A DNA stretch of 64,000 nt from Acanthacorydalis orientalis (lineage: Eukaryota; Arthropoda; Insecta; Megaloptera; Corydalidae). Where the stretch lies: assembly GCA_034766995.1 (NCBI GenBank), contig CM068325.1, forward strand, positions 392,001 through 456,000, written 5' to 3'. The notes beneath the pieces are model-generated. The model saw only the letters and a program-made list of their open reading frames with translations, did no database searches and was not told where the DNA came from. A program made the translations under genes and the position numbers. Every line of letters starts with the position of its first letter. Position 1 is the first letter of the stretch. Shown here piece by piece: positions 10,611 to 21,196 of this stretch.

Positions 10611-13600
10611 TTATTTCTTTTTCTTCTTCATCATCTTCGCCTCCTTCGCCTCCAGCAGCGCGATCTCGTCGACAGGCGTGTTCTCCTCGACGAGCAAGCG
10701 ACTCCGCTCGTTGATCTCGTTCCTCGACGGCACGGACGGATCCTCGATCTCCATTCCTTCGAGCAAGGCTGCGAAATTCGAAAGGGAGAGCGGTCGGTCA
10801 GTGTGCGAGGAGGATATGTGAGGGATCGTTCGACGCACGTCAGTTTAAAGTGTTACACGGCTACAAATGTGTCTCTCTCTAAAAAGAAAACCAGTCGAAT
10901 TCTCGGTATTTAATCCTCCTTAGAACGAAATACAATTTGAGATAGCTGAGATCGAAAACAGGGAGTTATTTGTAAGAAGAAACAGGGACAGTCCATCTTA
11001 ATGAGTGTTTAACGACAGACATTTTAAAAAATCGTTACGGGCCTGTCTATCATTTTGGATAGTTGAAATTTATATAATTTATACACAATTTAACCCTCTA
11101 TCCAACGATATATAACTTAACATAGCTGAGTTCAAAAAATGACTTATTTACAGAAAGAAACAAAGACATATGATTTGTGTGTGATCTTGGTGAGCGTTTT
11201 ACAGTGGACATTTTAAAAAATTACTACGGGCCTGTCTATCATTTTGAAAAAATGAAATTTATAAAAGTGATACAGAATTTAATGTTCTTTCCAACGATAT
11301 ATAACTTAACATAGCTGAGTTCAAAAAATGACTTATTTACACGAAGAAACAGGGACAGATGATTTGCGTGTGCGTGATCTTGGCGAGTGTTTAACAGTGG
11401 ACATTTTAAAAAATTACTACGAGCCTGTCTTTCAATTTGAAAAGTTGAAATTTATCAGATTGATACATAATTTTACCCTCTATCCAACGATATATAGCTT
11501 GACATAACTGAGATGAAAAACAAGAAGGAATTTATAAGAAGGAACAGGGATTGTCGATCTGCAAGTGCGAACTTAATAATTGTTTAACGGCAGACATTTT
11601 AAAAAATCGCCACGGGCCTGTCTATCATTTTGGAACGTTGAAATTTACATAATTCATACAGAGTTTAATCCTCTTTTCAACGATATCTAATTGGAAGTAA
11701 TTGAGTCCAAAAACATGGAGATATTTACAGACAGAAAGAGGAACAGAAAGTGTTCGACGGCGGACATTTTAAAAAAATTACTACGGGCCTGTCTGCCATT
11801 TGGAGGAGTTAAACTTTACAAGATATATACAGAATTTAACCCTCTTTTCAACTATATATAATATATAACTTGAAGTAGCTGCGTTCGAAATCAAGGATTT
11901 ATTTACAGGAAGAATGACCATAACGTTCAATCCTGATGCGCGTTCGACAGCAGGCCTTATAAGTTTTCGCTACGGGCCTGCTTAACTCTTTCAAATCTTT
12001 TGAAACTTATAAGTCAGAGACATAATTTAACCCTCTTTCCGATACACACGTTCTCACATTCCAGTGGGAACGTATCTAAGTTATTTGTATGAGAGAGAAA
12101 CCGGGAAGATCGGGGGACGAGCGACGCACGGCTACTTTCTCAATTTCGAAACGAGAACCGGGAAGCGTCGGCCGGCTTCCCATCTACAGAGAGGACGACA
12201 GTCCCCGCCACTCGGCCCCGCCTCCCCGATCAGAATACGTACAGACGTCCTGCGCTTCGTTGAAGTCGGCGGCGTACTGGCGCCGCGTCAGGTCGATGAC
12301 GAGCTTCGTGTAGATCTCCTCGGCCTCCTGTCCCTTCTTCGCGTCCATCTTGAGCGTCGCGACGCGCACCAGCTCGAGCAGCCGCTCGGCGATCAGCTCG
12401 AACACGCGCTTCGCTGCAAGCATGACCGGACCGTCGATCGGGAGCCGCGCGCGCCGTCTCCCGATTCGCCTTACCGTCGAGCTCGAGCGGCTCCGTCCTC
12501 ATCCACGGCTTCGGCCTCGTCGCGCGCGCCGTCGCGACCGCCTGCTCGACGACCGGCGTCTCCTCGTCCTCGCCCTCGTCCGCTTCGGGCACCGTCTCGA
12601 GCGCCGTCTCGGCCTTCTCGACGACGATGCACCCGAGCGCGTCGAGCAGCTGCTGCAGCGCGGACCTCAGCGCGACGATCCGCGCGCCGCACACGTCTTC
12701 GAGCCGCTTCTTCGCGCGCGCGCGCTCTTCCTGCACGCCGATCGACTCGAGCAGCTTCTTCTTCTGCTTCTTGTACTCGAACACGGCCTTCGAGTCCGGC
12801 TCCGCGTCGTACCGGACCTGACGGCACGTGACCTCGGCGTGCTCCTTCTTGCGCAGCAGATCGGTGACGCGCTCGCGGCTCCTGTTCGCCAGCTCGACGA
12901 GCCTGCGGGGAAGTAACACTCGGCGTCCGTGAACGACTCGCGGAGGACGTCCGCGTCTTCGAGACCCGGTTCCAGGTCGACGGGACGTCGGGACGACGTC
13001 TCCGGGCGCCGACGACGCGCGCGCAGGCCGAATCCGTGCAAGACACCGAGGCGCGATTCCCGCGGCCGACCGTGCCACTCACTTCTCCGTCTGCTGGTTC
13101 TGATCCTGCATCCGCGGTATGATGTCGACGTAGACGGAAACCAGACAGACATTGCTGATGTACTTCAGGACCGTGTCGAACTCGAACAGGTCGCCCTGGA
13201 GCGCGATCTCGCTCCTCGTGCTCGCCAGCTTCTTCCTGACGTTGATATCGCTCTACGACGAAATGAAAATGAGAGAGACAGAGAGAGAGTGTGCGTGTGT
13301 GTGGATCGAGCCGAGCACTCACGTCCTTCCGCACGAGCGTCCTCATGTCCTGCGCGAGCATCCTCGTCCTCGCCTGCACCCGGTTCAGCGACCGCTGTCG
13401 CTCCTTCATGCTCCCCATCACGTTCTTCTCGAGCGCTGCGTACTCGCGACTCCTGTCGTCGACGTACTCGACGGCGAGCTGTCCGAGCTGCGCCGCGCGC
13501 AGTATGCACCCGCCCTGTCTCTCGCCGTCGCGCCGCAGCGCGTCGAGCACCGCGTCGAAGTACAGCGCGTCCATCTTCATGATCTCGAGCACCTTTATGA

Positions 13601-14121
13601 AGTTGACGCGCACCGAGCCGGCGACCTCCTTCTTCAGGAGCGTGTCCTGCAGATCGCCGAGGATGATCCGCGCGCGCACCTCGTCCGGCAGGTCGCCGAG
13701 CGTGTCGTACTTCAGCCGATCCTCGTCGAGTTCGGCGAGCTCGAGCTGCAACGAGCGGTCCGGTCAGAGCATCGTCGCCGTCGTCTCCGCCCGTCCGGCA
13801 GTCGGTCGCGGCGCGCACCTTCCACCTAATCAGCTCGTCGGTCCGCTGCTTCATCCTGTAGCTCAGCAGATCCATCTCGCGTCTCTTCACGTGGTTCATC
13901 TGCTTCATGTGCTCGACGACCCTCTGCGGACGCGAACGTTAGCGGTCAGATCCGTCTGTCCGGCGGCGATACTGACTGACCGTCGGCGGGTGCTCCTGGA
14001 ACACGCGCTTCACGTCCGGATGCGTGGCGAGCGTATTCCTCAGCGTCTGCGCGTCGCCGCGCATCGGGTTTTCGAGCTCGCGACGCCGCCCGAGCACCTC
14101 CTTGCGCAGCCTCAGCAGGTT
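10611..14121 (-). CDS. Outer dynein arm docking complex subunit 3-like protein (CCDC151), 5' exons missing
   Basis: Seven minus-strand exons read through in one frame with canonical GT-AG introns: 14121-13981, 13923-13819, 13745-13323, 13252-13083, 12902-12475, 12413-12243 and 10768-10611 (stop). They total 1596 bases, 531 residues plus stop. The product is almost wholly charged coiled coil. From what I know of the family, the order of segments matches ODAD3/CCDC151: an RLRKEV...GDAQTLRNTLATHP region, HMKQMNHVKRREMDLL, the block ending ALEKNVMGSMKERQRSL, an LIAERLLELV helix, and a C-terminal EDPSVPSRNEINERSRLLVE tail ending in lysines. ODAD3 acts in motile cilia and sperm flagella, anchoring outer dynein arms to doublet microtubules. 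Human ODAD3 is near 595 aa, so roughly 70-100 N-terminal residues are missing here; their exons must lie above 14121, beyond a satellite and transposons. The last intron (10769-12242) contains repeat array B. Exon structure is firm; the name rests on remembered family features, and ODAD1/CCDC114 is the alternative. Confidence 0.7.
10905..12110. repeat. ~190-bp tandem array B, about six units, inside the last ODAD3-like intron
   Basis: The same repeat family as array A: ACGGGCCTGTC or variants at 11038, 11228, 11420, 11612, 11786 and 11972, with ACAGGAAGAGACAGG-like and CATTTTAAAAAATTAC segments. The 11910-12100 end block matches the end of array A at 10090-10290. It fills most of the 1.47-kb last intron, against 55-108 bases for the other introns. 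Confidence 0.9.
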
Positions 14122-14132
14122 CTGCAGCGTAT

Positions 14133-15004
14133 GTTAGTTCTATATAATAGGAACAAAATTTTACCGCAAATCTCGAGTCTGGTAGTTGAAAATCACGTTT
14201 ATATGAAAAATATCGCTATTTGAAGCGAAAAAACACGATTTTAGTGATAATTTCACAAAATTTACCGATAATGTATACATGATTCGTGTTATCTCAGTAA
14301 AAGTAATTTAGTTCTGTATAATAGCAAACAAAATTTTACCGCATATCTCAAGTCTGGTAGTTGAAAAGAATGTTTATATGAAAAATATTCCAATTTTAAG
14401 CGAAAAAAAACGAGAATTCAGTGATAATTTCACAAAATTTACCGATAATGTATACATATTTCGTGTTATTTCAGTAAAAATAAGTTAGTTCTACATAATA
14501 GCAAACAAAATTTTACCGCATATCTCGAGTCTGGTAGTTGAAAATCACGTTTATATGAAAAATATCCTAATTTTAAGCGAAAAACGCGATTTCAGTGATA
14601 ATTCAAAAAATTTACCGATAATGTACACATATTTCGGGTTATTTCAGTAAAAGTAAGTTAGTTCTATATAATAGGAAAAAGATTTTACCGCATATCTCGA
14701 GTCTGGTAGTTGAAAATCACGTTTATATGAAAAAAAAACAATTTCAAGCGAAAAAAAAACGGGATTTCCGTGATAATTTCCTTAATTTACCGATAATGTA
14801 TACATATTTCATGTTATTTCAGTAAAAGTATAATGGGATTAAAATTTGACCGCATATCTCGAGTCTGGTAGTTGAAAATCACGTTAATATGAAAAATATC
14901 ACAATATTAAACGAAAAAAAACGGGATTTCCGTGATAATTTCCCAAAATTTACCGATAATGTATGCATATTTCGTGTTATTTCAGTAAAAGTATGTTAGT
15001 TCTA
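14133..15004. repeat. ~175-bp satellite array, about five units
   Basis: Each unit has GTTAGTTCTATATAATAG, ACCGCATATCTCGAGTCTGG, TAGTTGAAAATCACGTTTAT, a GCGAAAAAAACG variant, TTTACCGATAATGTATACAT and TTCGTGTTATTTCAGTAAAA. Units begin near 14133, 14308, 14485, 14658 and (damaged) 14830. The array starts within 10 bases of the splice acceptor of the first visible ODAD3-like exon. It is cut at 15004 by a mariner inserted at TA in the motif TTCTA. Confidence 0.92.
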
Positions 15005-15941
15005 CGAGGTCAGACAATTAAGTAATGCGACAAAATTCAAAAATCGAGTATATTTAAAAATTAAGGTACATAGCTGCGACACCCTTCAAAGTAGTCCCCT
15101 CCCGCATCTACACACTTATTCCAGCGAGTTTTCCAGTTTTCGTAACAATTCTGGAACACTTCATGTGGGACCTCTCCGAGGACCCTCGTCACAGATTCTT
15201 GGATATCTTCAACGGAGTCAAAATGTCGATCTTTGACAAATTTTTTCATATGGGGGAATAGGAAAAAGTCGCAGGGTGACATGTCCGGTGAATAGGGCGG
15301 TTGTGGTAACGTTGCGATGCCTTTAGACGCCAAAAACTGAGAGACACTGAACGCACTGTGACAGGGAGCATTGTCGTGATGCAGAACCCAAGTCTTCGCG
15401 ATCTCTGGACGCACTCTGAGCACCCTTTTTCGTAATTTTTCGAGCACATTGCGGTAGAATACTCGTCAGCCAACATTCGAATGGTTAGTCGCCGGTCTTG
15501 ACGAACAAGGGCGCGCACGCGCTGCGCATTCGCGTCGGTTCGCACTTGAATTGACCTTCCGCTCCGCGCCTCGTCTTTGACGCTCTCACGGCCTTTTTTA
15601 AAATCGGCATGCCACCGAAGCACCTGACTACGACTCAGGGAATCACTACCATACACTTTAAGCACTTTTTCATAAGTTTCTGTCGCGGTTTCGCCGAGTT
15701 TTGCACAAAATTTTATCGCGCACCGTTGCTCTAAATTTCTCTGTTCCATTTTCGTGACATGCACTACTCGCGCGTTGTTACAAAACACTAAACAGCTGGC
15801 GAAGAAATGATCGTACGAGGGTGGTCAAGGTCTCAATCGAGAGAGTAGGGATCTGCTATTACGGTGGCGGAGTTACAGGTTCGCAGTGTTACCACAGGCT
15901 GAGAAAAAAAATCGGTCGCATTACTTAATTGTCTGACCTCG
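15005..15941 (-). mobile_element. Internally deleted mariner element
   Basis: Perfect inverted ends CGAGGTCAGACAATTAAGTA...GCGAC (about 27 bp) close the element, with TA on each side (15003-15004 and 15942-15943). Its 937 bp is shorter than the ~1.3 kb usual for mariner, and the middle of the transposase is missing. It interrupts the ~175-bp satellite. Confidence 0.93.
15064..15788 (-). pseudogene. Mariner transposase, central deletion
   Basis: The N-terminal half (15788-15460) reads MEQRNLEQRCAIKFCAKLGE and continues through a helix-turn-helix region with SQVLRWHADFKKGRESVKDE and the typical GRS segment. The C-terminal half (15450-15064) reads KTWVLHHDNAPCHSAF, then LPQPPYSPDMSPCDFFLF, and runs on to a WKTRWNKCVDAGGDYFEG end. 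In these, the second and third catalytic aspartates are spaced as D34D. The first catalytic aspartate and about 100-120 residues between RMLADEYS and EKLRKRV are gone, and the halves are in different frames, so no active enzyme is made. Confidence 0.92.
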
Positions 15942-15949
15942 TATTATAT

Positions 15950-16510
15950 TTAATATTCAACTTCTGAACTGTAGGGACAGAGAGCCTGGCTCTGCATATA
16001 TATATATATATATTTAGGTTATCCTAGTTATGTTACTTCTTGACTGTAAAGAGTTTCGAATTTGGTCAGAATGAATAAAGTCCGAATATTATAAAAGTTA
16101 ATGTTTAATAAATAAAATAATACGATTACAAATAACATTAACACACAGCAATAGTACAGTTAACACGCTAAGCCAACATTTCATGCGCCACACGAGCCCC
16201 GAGATCGACTTCCCTTTTCCGAGATCGACTGACACATATATACCCGGCCTTTCGACCCCCGCTGACTCCATATGCTCGTATTCTTCTTCTGTGCCATCTC
16301 GACCACCCTGATAGCATTCCTTTCACTTCTTACTACCCTTGCACACAGTCTTAATCACCCATTCGTACATACACACATGTTCGTGCAGATTCTTACAGTT
16401 ATACGACGGTACAATGACCACCCTTTTCGCATCGCTTTCACTTCTTAGTACCCTTGCACACGGTCTTAATTACCCATTCATACATACGCACATGTTCGCA
16501 CAGATTCTTA
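15950..16510. repeat. Long inverted repeat, left arm
   Basis: From CAACTTCTGAACTGTAGGG through AGAGCCTGGCTCTG, GTTACTTCTTGACTGTAAAG, ACACAGCAATAGTACAGTTA and CACATGTTCGCACAGATTCT, this arm matches the reverse complement of 20440-19546. It contains its own direct duplication: ACTACCCTTGCACACAGTCT to CAGATTCTTAC occurs at 16316-16390 and again at 16436-16510. It lies between the mariner and a P-like transposase exon. Confidence 0.85.
16339..16505 (+). other. Short open frame in the repeat arm, probably not coding
   Basis: A 61-residue frame spans the internal direct duplication of the arm, so it repeats HTVLITHSYIHTCSCR-like text. It has no domain and its inverted counterpart near 19600 reads differently. 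I regard it as non-coding repeat. Confidence 0.3.
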
Positions 16511-16865
16511 CAATATGCTGTTGAAGTTTTTGAAACGCAGCACCGGATATCTTTTCAGGAGAAACACCGACTCCATCAAGACCGTCGAGCAATGAGTCGA
16601 CAGTCTTTACAAAAACCGCTGTAGTCAGTACTTCTCCTGGAAGAATCGCTTGCGACACAAGGCCGTTAATACCCGCAGCCACCGAATGACTCATCGCCTG
16701 TGCTGTTAAAGACACCTTCATACTTCGCAAACCTGGAGACAAACGGGCTTCTGTTAATTCGGGCAATTGCCGATAGAGAACATTGCCCGTATCGGCATCG
16801 TACAATTTTTGGACGCGAGCCCGTTCGACTTCAGCGAAGAAAGAAGTGTCCCCCGATGTGACTTA

Positions 16866-18840
16866 AGCTTCGTGCACACTACTGACACGTCACGGCACGG
16901 CAGGCAGCCTACACGTGTCGACACGTGTTGTAGGGTTGCACACTATCATCACGCGTGACCGTCAAGTTTTGTATTGCGCAGCCGCGTGCACACAATTGAC
17001 ACTTGTTTGCGCGCCACTATCATATAGATAGACTTCATTGATTTTGTTATTGAAATTATAATGGAGAGCGGAACAAGTAGTTCTTCCGAGTTTGATGAAG
17101 AACCAGCAAGTATTTGTACTGTGATAGCTCATAATTAAATTCATAAGAAAAGAATGTGGATTCATAACCTAAATTTAAAAAGAAAAGGGTGAATTCCGTC
17201 GTCTTGTAAAGGAGCTTTAAGAGCACCCTAATCGGTACAAGATGTACTTCAGGATGTCGAAAGAAAAGTTCGAGTACCTGTATGGTCTCATCGAAGAGGA
17301 TATAAGATCCGAAAACACACAAATGCGAGAAGTCATTTGTAAGGCAGAAAAACTTGCCCTGTGTTTAAGGTAAATTTAACAAAAAACAACTATCTTAATT
17401 TATTATTTTCTTATAATGCTACAACTAAATGTTGTACTTCGCTCTCAGAGGTAGAGTGGCGAAGTAGAATATAGAGCTGTCGAAGAATTCTTTACGTTCT
17501 TGATGTTTGTTGTCGTTTTTCGAGTACGTAAAGATAGTATCAAAAAATACATTTCCCTCTCGAACTTCAGGTGACCGTAAAATATGACATTCGCTGTGCA
17601 GCGTCTCCACCTTTTCCTGCCGTTTACAAAACTTTTTAAATTGAACATTTTATTTTTAGATTTCTTGCCACGGAAACTCTCTCAAGAGCTTTCAATTCAG
17701 TTATCGGATGGGATTCAGCACAGTAGGATAGATAGATCTGTTTGTGACGCTATTTAGAAGAGATTGAATCCAATTTTCATGCCGGTGCCAAATTAAAACA
17801 TTTGGAAAATGTTGACTGAAAAAATTAAAAAATTTTGTTTAAAAATCAATTCCTAAACCGCATCGCAGCAATTGATGGGAAGCATCACTATGCAGTGTCC
17901 GATTCGAGGAGGCTCGAAATATTTTAATTACAAATGCTTCCGTTCACTAGTTCTACTTGGAAAAAAGTTGCAAGACCGAGTACTTTTCACACCACCAGAC
18001 AGCCCATCGAGTGAAAATTCTCCATCGCTTCCCTACGTTATAGTTGGAAGTGAAACTTTGCCGCTGAAATCATACTGACTTCGACCATATAGCAGACATC
18101 ACCGTGCAGGAGATGAAAACAAAAAGATATTTGATTATCGATTGACTAGACCTCGAAGAGTCGTTGAACATGTGTTTAGCATTCTCGCATCACGGTGCAG
18201 AGTATTTCGTCAGCCTCTAGACTGTTCTGTGTACGAATTACACCATTACAAGATGTTAGGGATCATGTCGTAGCGATTTCACAACTTTATATTGCTACGT
18301 TCACCCTTACCTAGATTTTAGAAATAATGTGTTGGGCGCTATCAAGATTTTGTATATTATTTGATAATAATAACTGTTATAATAAATATTTTAATAAATA
18401 ACAATGCTGTTAATTTATTTAAGAGTTATTTTTACATCTGGAAGAACCAAATTGTTTTATTAGGTTATATTATACTACACTATATATTATACTATATGTT
18501 ACATTATTTACACTATATAATATACTATACTATAATAAAATACATTTTTATGTATTTTCAATTAAAATCTACACATTTTCAATTCATCTCGAAACTTTTC
18601 AAACTGAAATGTCGATTGACAACTGATTCAAACGTGTTATCACGTCACGGAATATCTGTAAAAACAGAAATATGTGAGAACGTGTTAACGCTAGTCGAGA
18701 TAAGAATCACACGTGTTAGACGGGATGTACGTGACGTGCCAGTAGTGTGCACGGGTACCATTGAAACCAATGTAAAATTAGCTCTCACATATTTCTTATC
18801 ACGTGATTGTGTGTGACGTGTCAGTAGTGTGCACGGGGCT
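16866..18840 (+). mobile_element. PIF/Harbinger element nested in P-like copy 1
   Basis: Inverted ends AGCTTCGTGCACACTACTGA/CACGTCAC and AGCCCCGTGCACACTACTGA/CACGTCAC (reverse complement of the right end) match at 26 of 28 positions. They are flanked by TTA at 16863-16865 and 18841-18843, the 3-bp TWA target duplication expected of this superfamily. The reading of the interrupted P-like transposase resumes across it. Confidence 0.93.
17061..18330 (+). pseudogene. Harbinger (HARBI1-like) transposase
   Basis: Frames disrupted by stops and shifts keep the family order. FRRLVKELKEHPNRYKMYFR and MSKEKFEYLYGLIEEDI lie near 17190-17310. An intron-like gap follows. Then come RFLATETLSRAFNSVIGWDS (17660-17720), AIDGKH with MQCPIRGGSKYFNYK (17869-17935; D of DGKH is the first catalytic aspartate), LPYVIVGSETLPLKSY (18030-18075) and RLTRPRRVVEHVFSILASRC (18140-18200). 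A normal HARBI1-like protein is about 350-420 aa; this copy has many in-frame stops and is dead. Confidence 0.9.
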
Positions 18841-19545
18841 TTAACGGCGTATATAATGTTTCGCGAGCACATTCCGGGTGCATTCGAGTAAACGGGGCGG
18901 ATCGAACGCCGTAAAGACTGCTCGACCTTCGAAACCAAAAAACGGGGTCTTCTCTTCACGATTTTAAGGAATTCGACGCGTTCACATTATCGCGTCCCAT
19001 GTCGCGAACCGTGCACACGACCCGACGTCCAGTCGACTCCACTCGCCGAATAACTTCAACGATCGTTCGTGACGAACGATCCGAAGTTGAATTTCGACGA
19101 AAGTAGCAGGCGATCGGTCGCCTCCGGCTACGTCTCACACCTCGCAACGTGAAAACCGTGACGCCGTTCGCATATTCCTTCCCTACGAATCCGGTGTCTG
19201 TGTCGGCATGCCCGGTAATTCTATCGGCGCGTCGGTCGTACGACGACCGCTCGCGAATCGGCATTTCATCGAACGTCGATGGACGGATGCTGTCGACGAC
19301 CTTCGAATCACTGACCGTGCTCGTTAGGTACGACACGATGCGGTCGTTCACACCCGGTCTCAGAGGAATCGACCTCAGAAGAGTCCTTAAAGTGTCGATC
19401 GATCGTAAAGCGATTGATTTCCGCAATAAACGATAAACTTTCGGGCTTCTTTCTCGGAAATACAAACACGACGACGCTTCTTCTTCGGTCCACCGTCTGC
19501 CTGACTGTGCCACACGCCCGACACGAACCTATAAAAAATATACAC

Positions 19546-20425
19546 ATGTAAGAATCTGTGCGAACATGTGTGTATGTATGAATGGGTGATTAAGACTGTG
19601 TGCAAGGGTACTAAGAAGTGAAAGCGATGCGACAAGGGCGGTCATTGTACCGACGTATGGCGGATGCGAGCATGGTGGTCGACGTGGCGGCAGGCGACAA
19701 ATGCGAAAAGGGTGGTCATTGTACAGACATATTGTGGATGCGATCACGGTGCTCTAAATGGTGACGAACGACGGATGGTGGCAGGGTGGTCGAGATGGCA
19801 CAGAAGAAGAATACGAGCAGATGGAGTCAGCGGGGGTCGAAAGGACGGGTATATATGTGTCAGTCGATCTCGGAAAGGGGGATCAACGAGAATTTCCGTA
19901 CCCAGCAACATTCCAGGAAATACGAGAAACGCGAGCCATGAGCGTATATCGCTTGGTGCTCAAGCAAGCATGGGCCCCTCAGGCCCTCGCTACACAGACA
20001 GAGAGGGAAGGGGGAAGTCGATCTCGGAAAGGGGGACCAACGAGAATTTCCATACCCAGCAACATTCCAGGAAATACGAGAAACGCGAACCATGAGCGTA
20101 TATCGCTTGGTGCTCAAGCAAGCATGGGCCCCTCAGGCCATCGCTACACAGGCAGGGTGGGGGGAAAGGGGGAAGTAGATCTCGGGGCTCGTGTGGAGCA
20201 TGAAATGTTGGCTTAGCGTGTTAACTGTACTATTGCTGTGTGTTAATGTTATTTGTAATCGTATTATTTTATTTATTAAACACTAACTTCTATAACATTC
20301 GGACTTTATTCATTCTGACCAAATTCGAAACTCTTTACAGTCAAGAAGTAACATAGCTGCGATGACCTAAATATATATATACAGAGCCAGGCTCTCTCCC
20401 CCTACAGTTCAGAAGTGGAATTTGA

Positions 20426-20440
<15 letters not shown>
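19546..20440. repeat. Long inverted repeat, right arm, with a duplicated 130-bp block
   Basis: Reverse complement of the 15950-16510 arm, but longer. It carries two direct copies (about 19865-19975 and 20020-20130) of a block with CGAGAATTTCC, CCCAGCAACATTCCAGGAAA and CAAGCAAGCATGGGCCCCTC. It sits in the intron between the coiled-coil and catalytic exons of P-like copy 1. The outer edge fades into (TA)n at 20434-20475. Confidence 0.82.

Positions 20441-20475
<35 letters not shown>
20434..20475. repeat. (TA)n microsatellite
   Basis: A TA run at the outer edge of the right repeat arm. Confidence 0.95.
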
Positions 20476-20477
<2 letters not shown>

Positions 20478-20930
20478 TAATAGAGAGACCCGGCTCCTTA
20501 AACATATGCTTATTAATTTATAAACGACAATGTAAACATTTAATGATTTGAAAAATTAATAACTGTGAGGCCGACAACATTCGCGGAGATCTTTGAAAAT
20601 TAAATTCAAGTTATCTGCACTGCTTCGTAACAACGCCCTTATATTTTTCGGTAGTATGGAAATATTTATGTTTCTATTTTAAAATCTTCATAAATTTATC
20701 TGTACTCGACATGAATGGCATTTGTTTCTTAATATCTCGAAGAGATATCAGTGTCGGCATAGATAAAGTATCTCTAGATGACAAGGTACGGGTTAAAAAT
20801 CTATGGCATGAAAACGATGGACTGGGGGGTGCGGCGTATTAATTTTGCGGACTTAATTAGATGGCACTGTCCGCGCGATATTTGTGCGGGAGGTTTGAAT
20901 ACTTCCAATTTGAATATTAGCGCCAGTGTA

Positions 20931-21064
20931 CATTCCCATTCAGAAATGTTTAATTTTAACACATTTTATAATAATTTTAAAGAAATCAATTCGATATGAA
21001 ATACGAAATTCATTACTTTAAAATTATTATAAAATTGTATTAAAATTAAACATTTCTGAATGGA
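20931..21064. repeat. Perfect-to-near-perfect hairpin in the P-like 3' region
   Basis: CATTCAGAAATGTTTAATTT at 20937 onward pairs with AAATTAAACATTTCTGAATG ending near 21063. The arms continue inward through AACACATTTTATAATAATTT / AAATTATTATAAAATTGT, giving about 45 paired bases and a ~35-base loop. Equivalent hairpins occur at 26880, 56894, 59189 and 62291. Confidence 0.88.
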
Positions 21065-21196
21065 TGTAAATAAATGTTAAATAATTTCATTTTTTTGCAA
21101 CCATACTATTGTATGGTTCTGTTTACAATTGACAAAAAAGAGTTATTTATGTAGTTTATTTATTTTTAAAAAATATTTTACACTAACAATAAATAA

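Larger units (their letters stand above)
16510..20760 (-). pseudogene. P-like (THAP/P element) transposase copy 1, split by insertions
   Basis: Three minus-strand pieces belong to one transposase. 20760-20505 matches the coiled-coil exon of copy 2. 19513-18844 carries GRRWTEEEASSCLYFRERSP, TFDEMPIRERSSYDRRADRI and a HADTDTGFVGKEYANGV segment; FDEM holds the first catalytic aspartate of the P-element RNase H-like fold. After a frameshift near 18960 comes FEGRAVFTAFDPPRLLECTR and NVLAKHY. 16865-16510 resumes with AEVERARVQKLYDADTGN, LSPGLRSMKVSLTAQAMSHS and VAAGINGLV, the GTP-binding insertion region. A Harbinger element splits the gene at 16866-18840, and an inverted-repeat arm (19546-20440) lies in an intron. 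Not functional. Confidence 0.85.

Noticed and set aside
12064..14223. Long plus-strand frames (188-310 codons) opposite the ODAD3-like exons
   Set aside because: They are antisense shadows of GC-rich exons: Arg/Ala/Ser/Leu-rich, crossing introns without splice logic, while the minus strand gives seven GT-AG-joined exons in one frame.
19664..20216. Frames of 143-152 codons in the right inverted-repeat arm
   Set aside because: They merely span the duplicated ~130-bp block; the left arm, though homologous, does not keep the frame.
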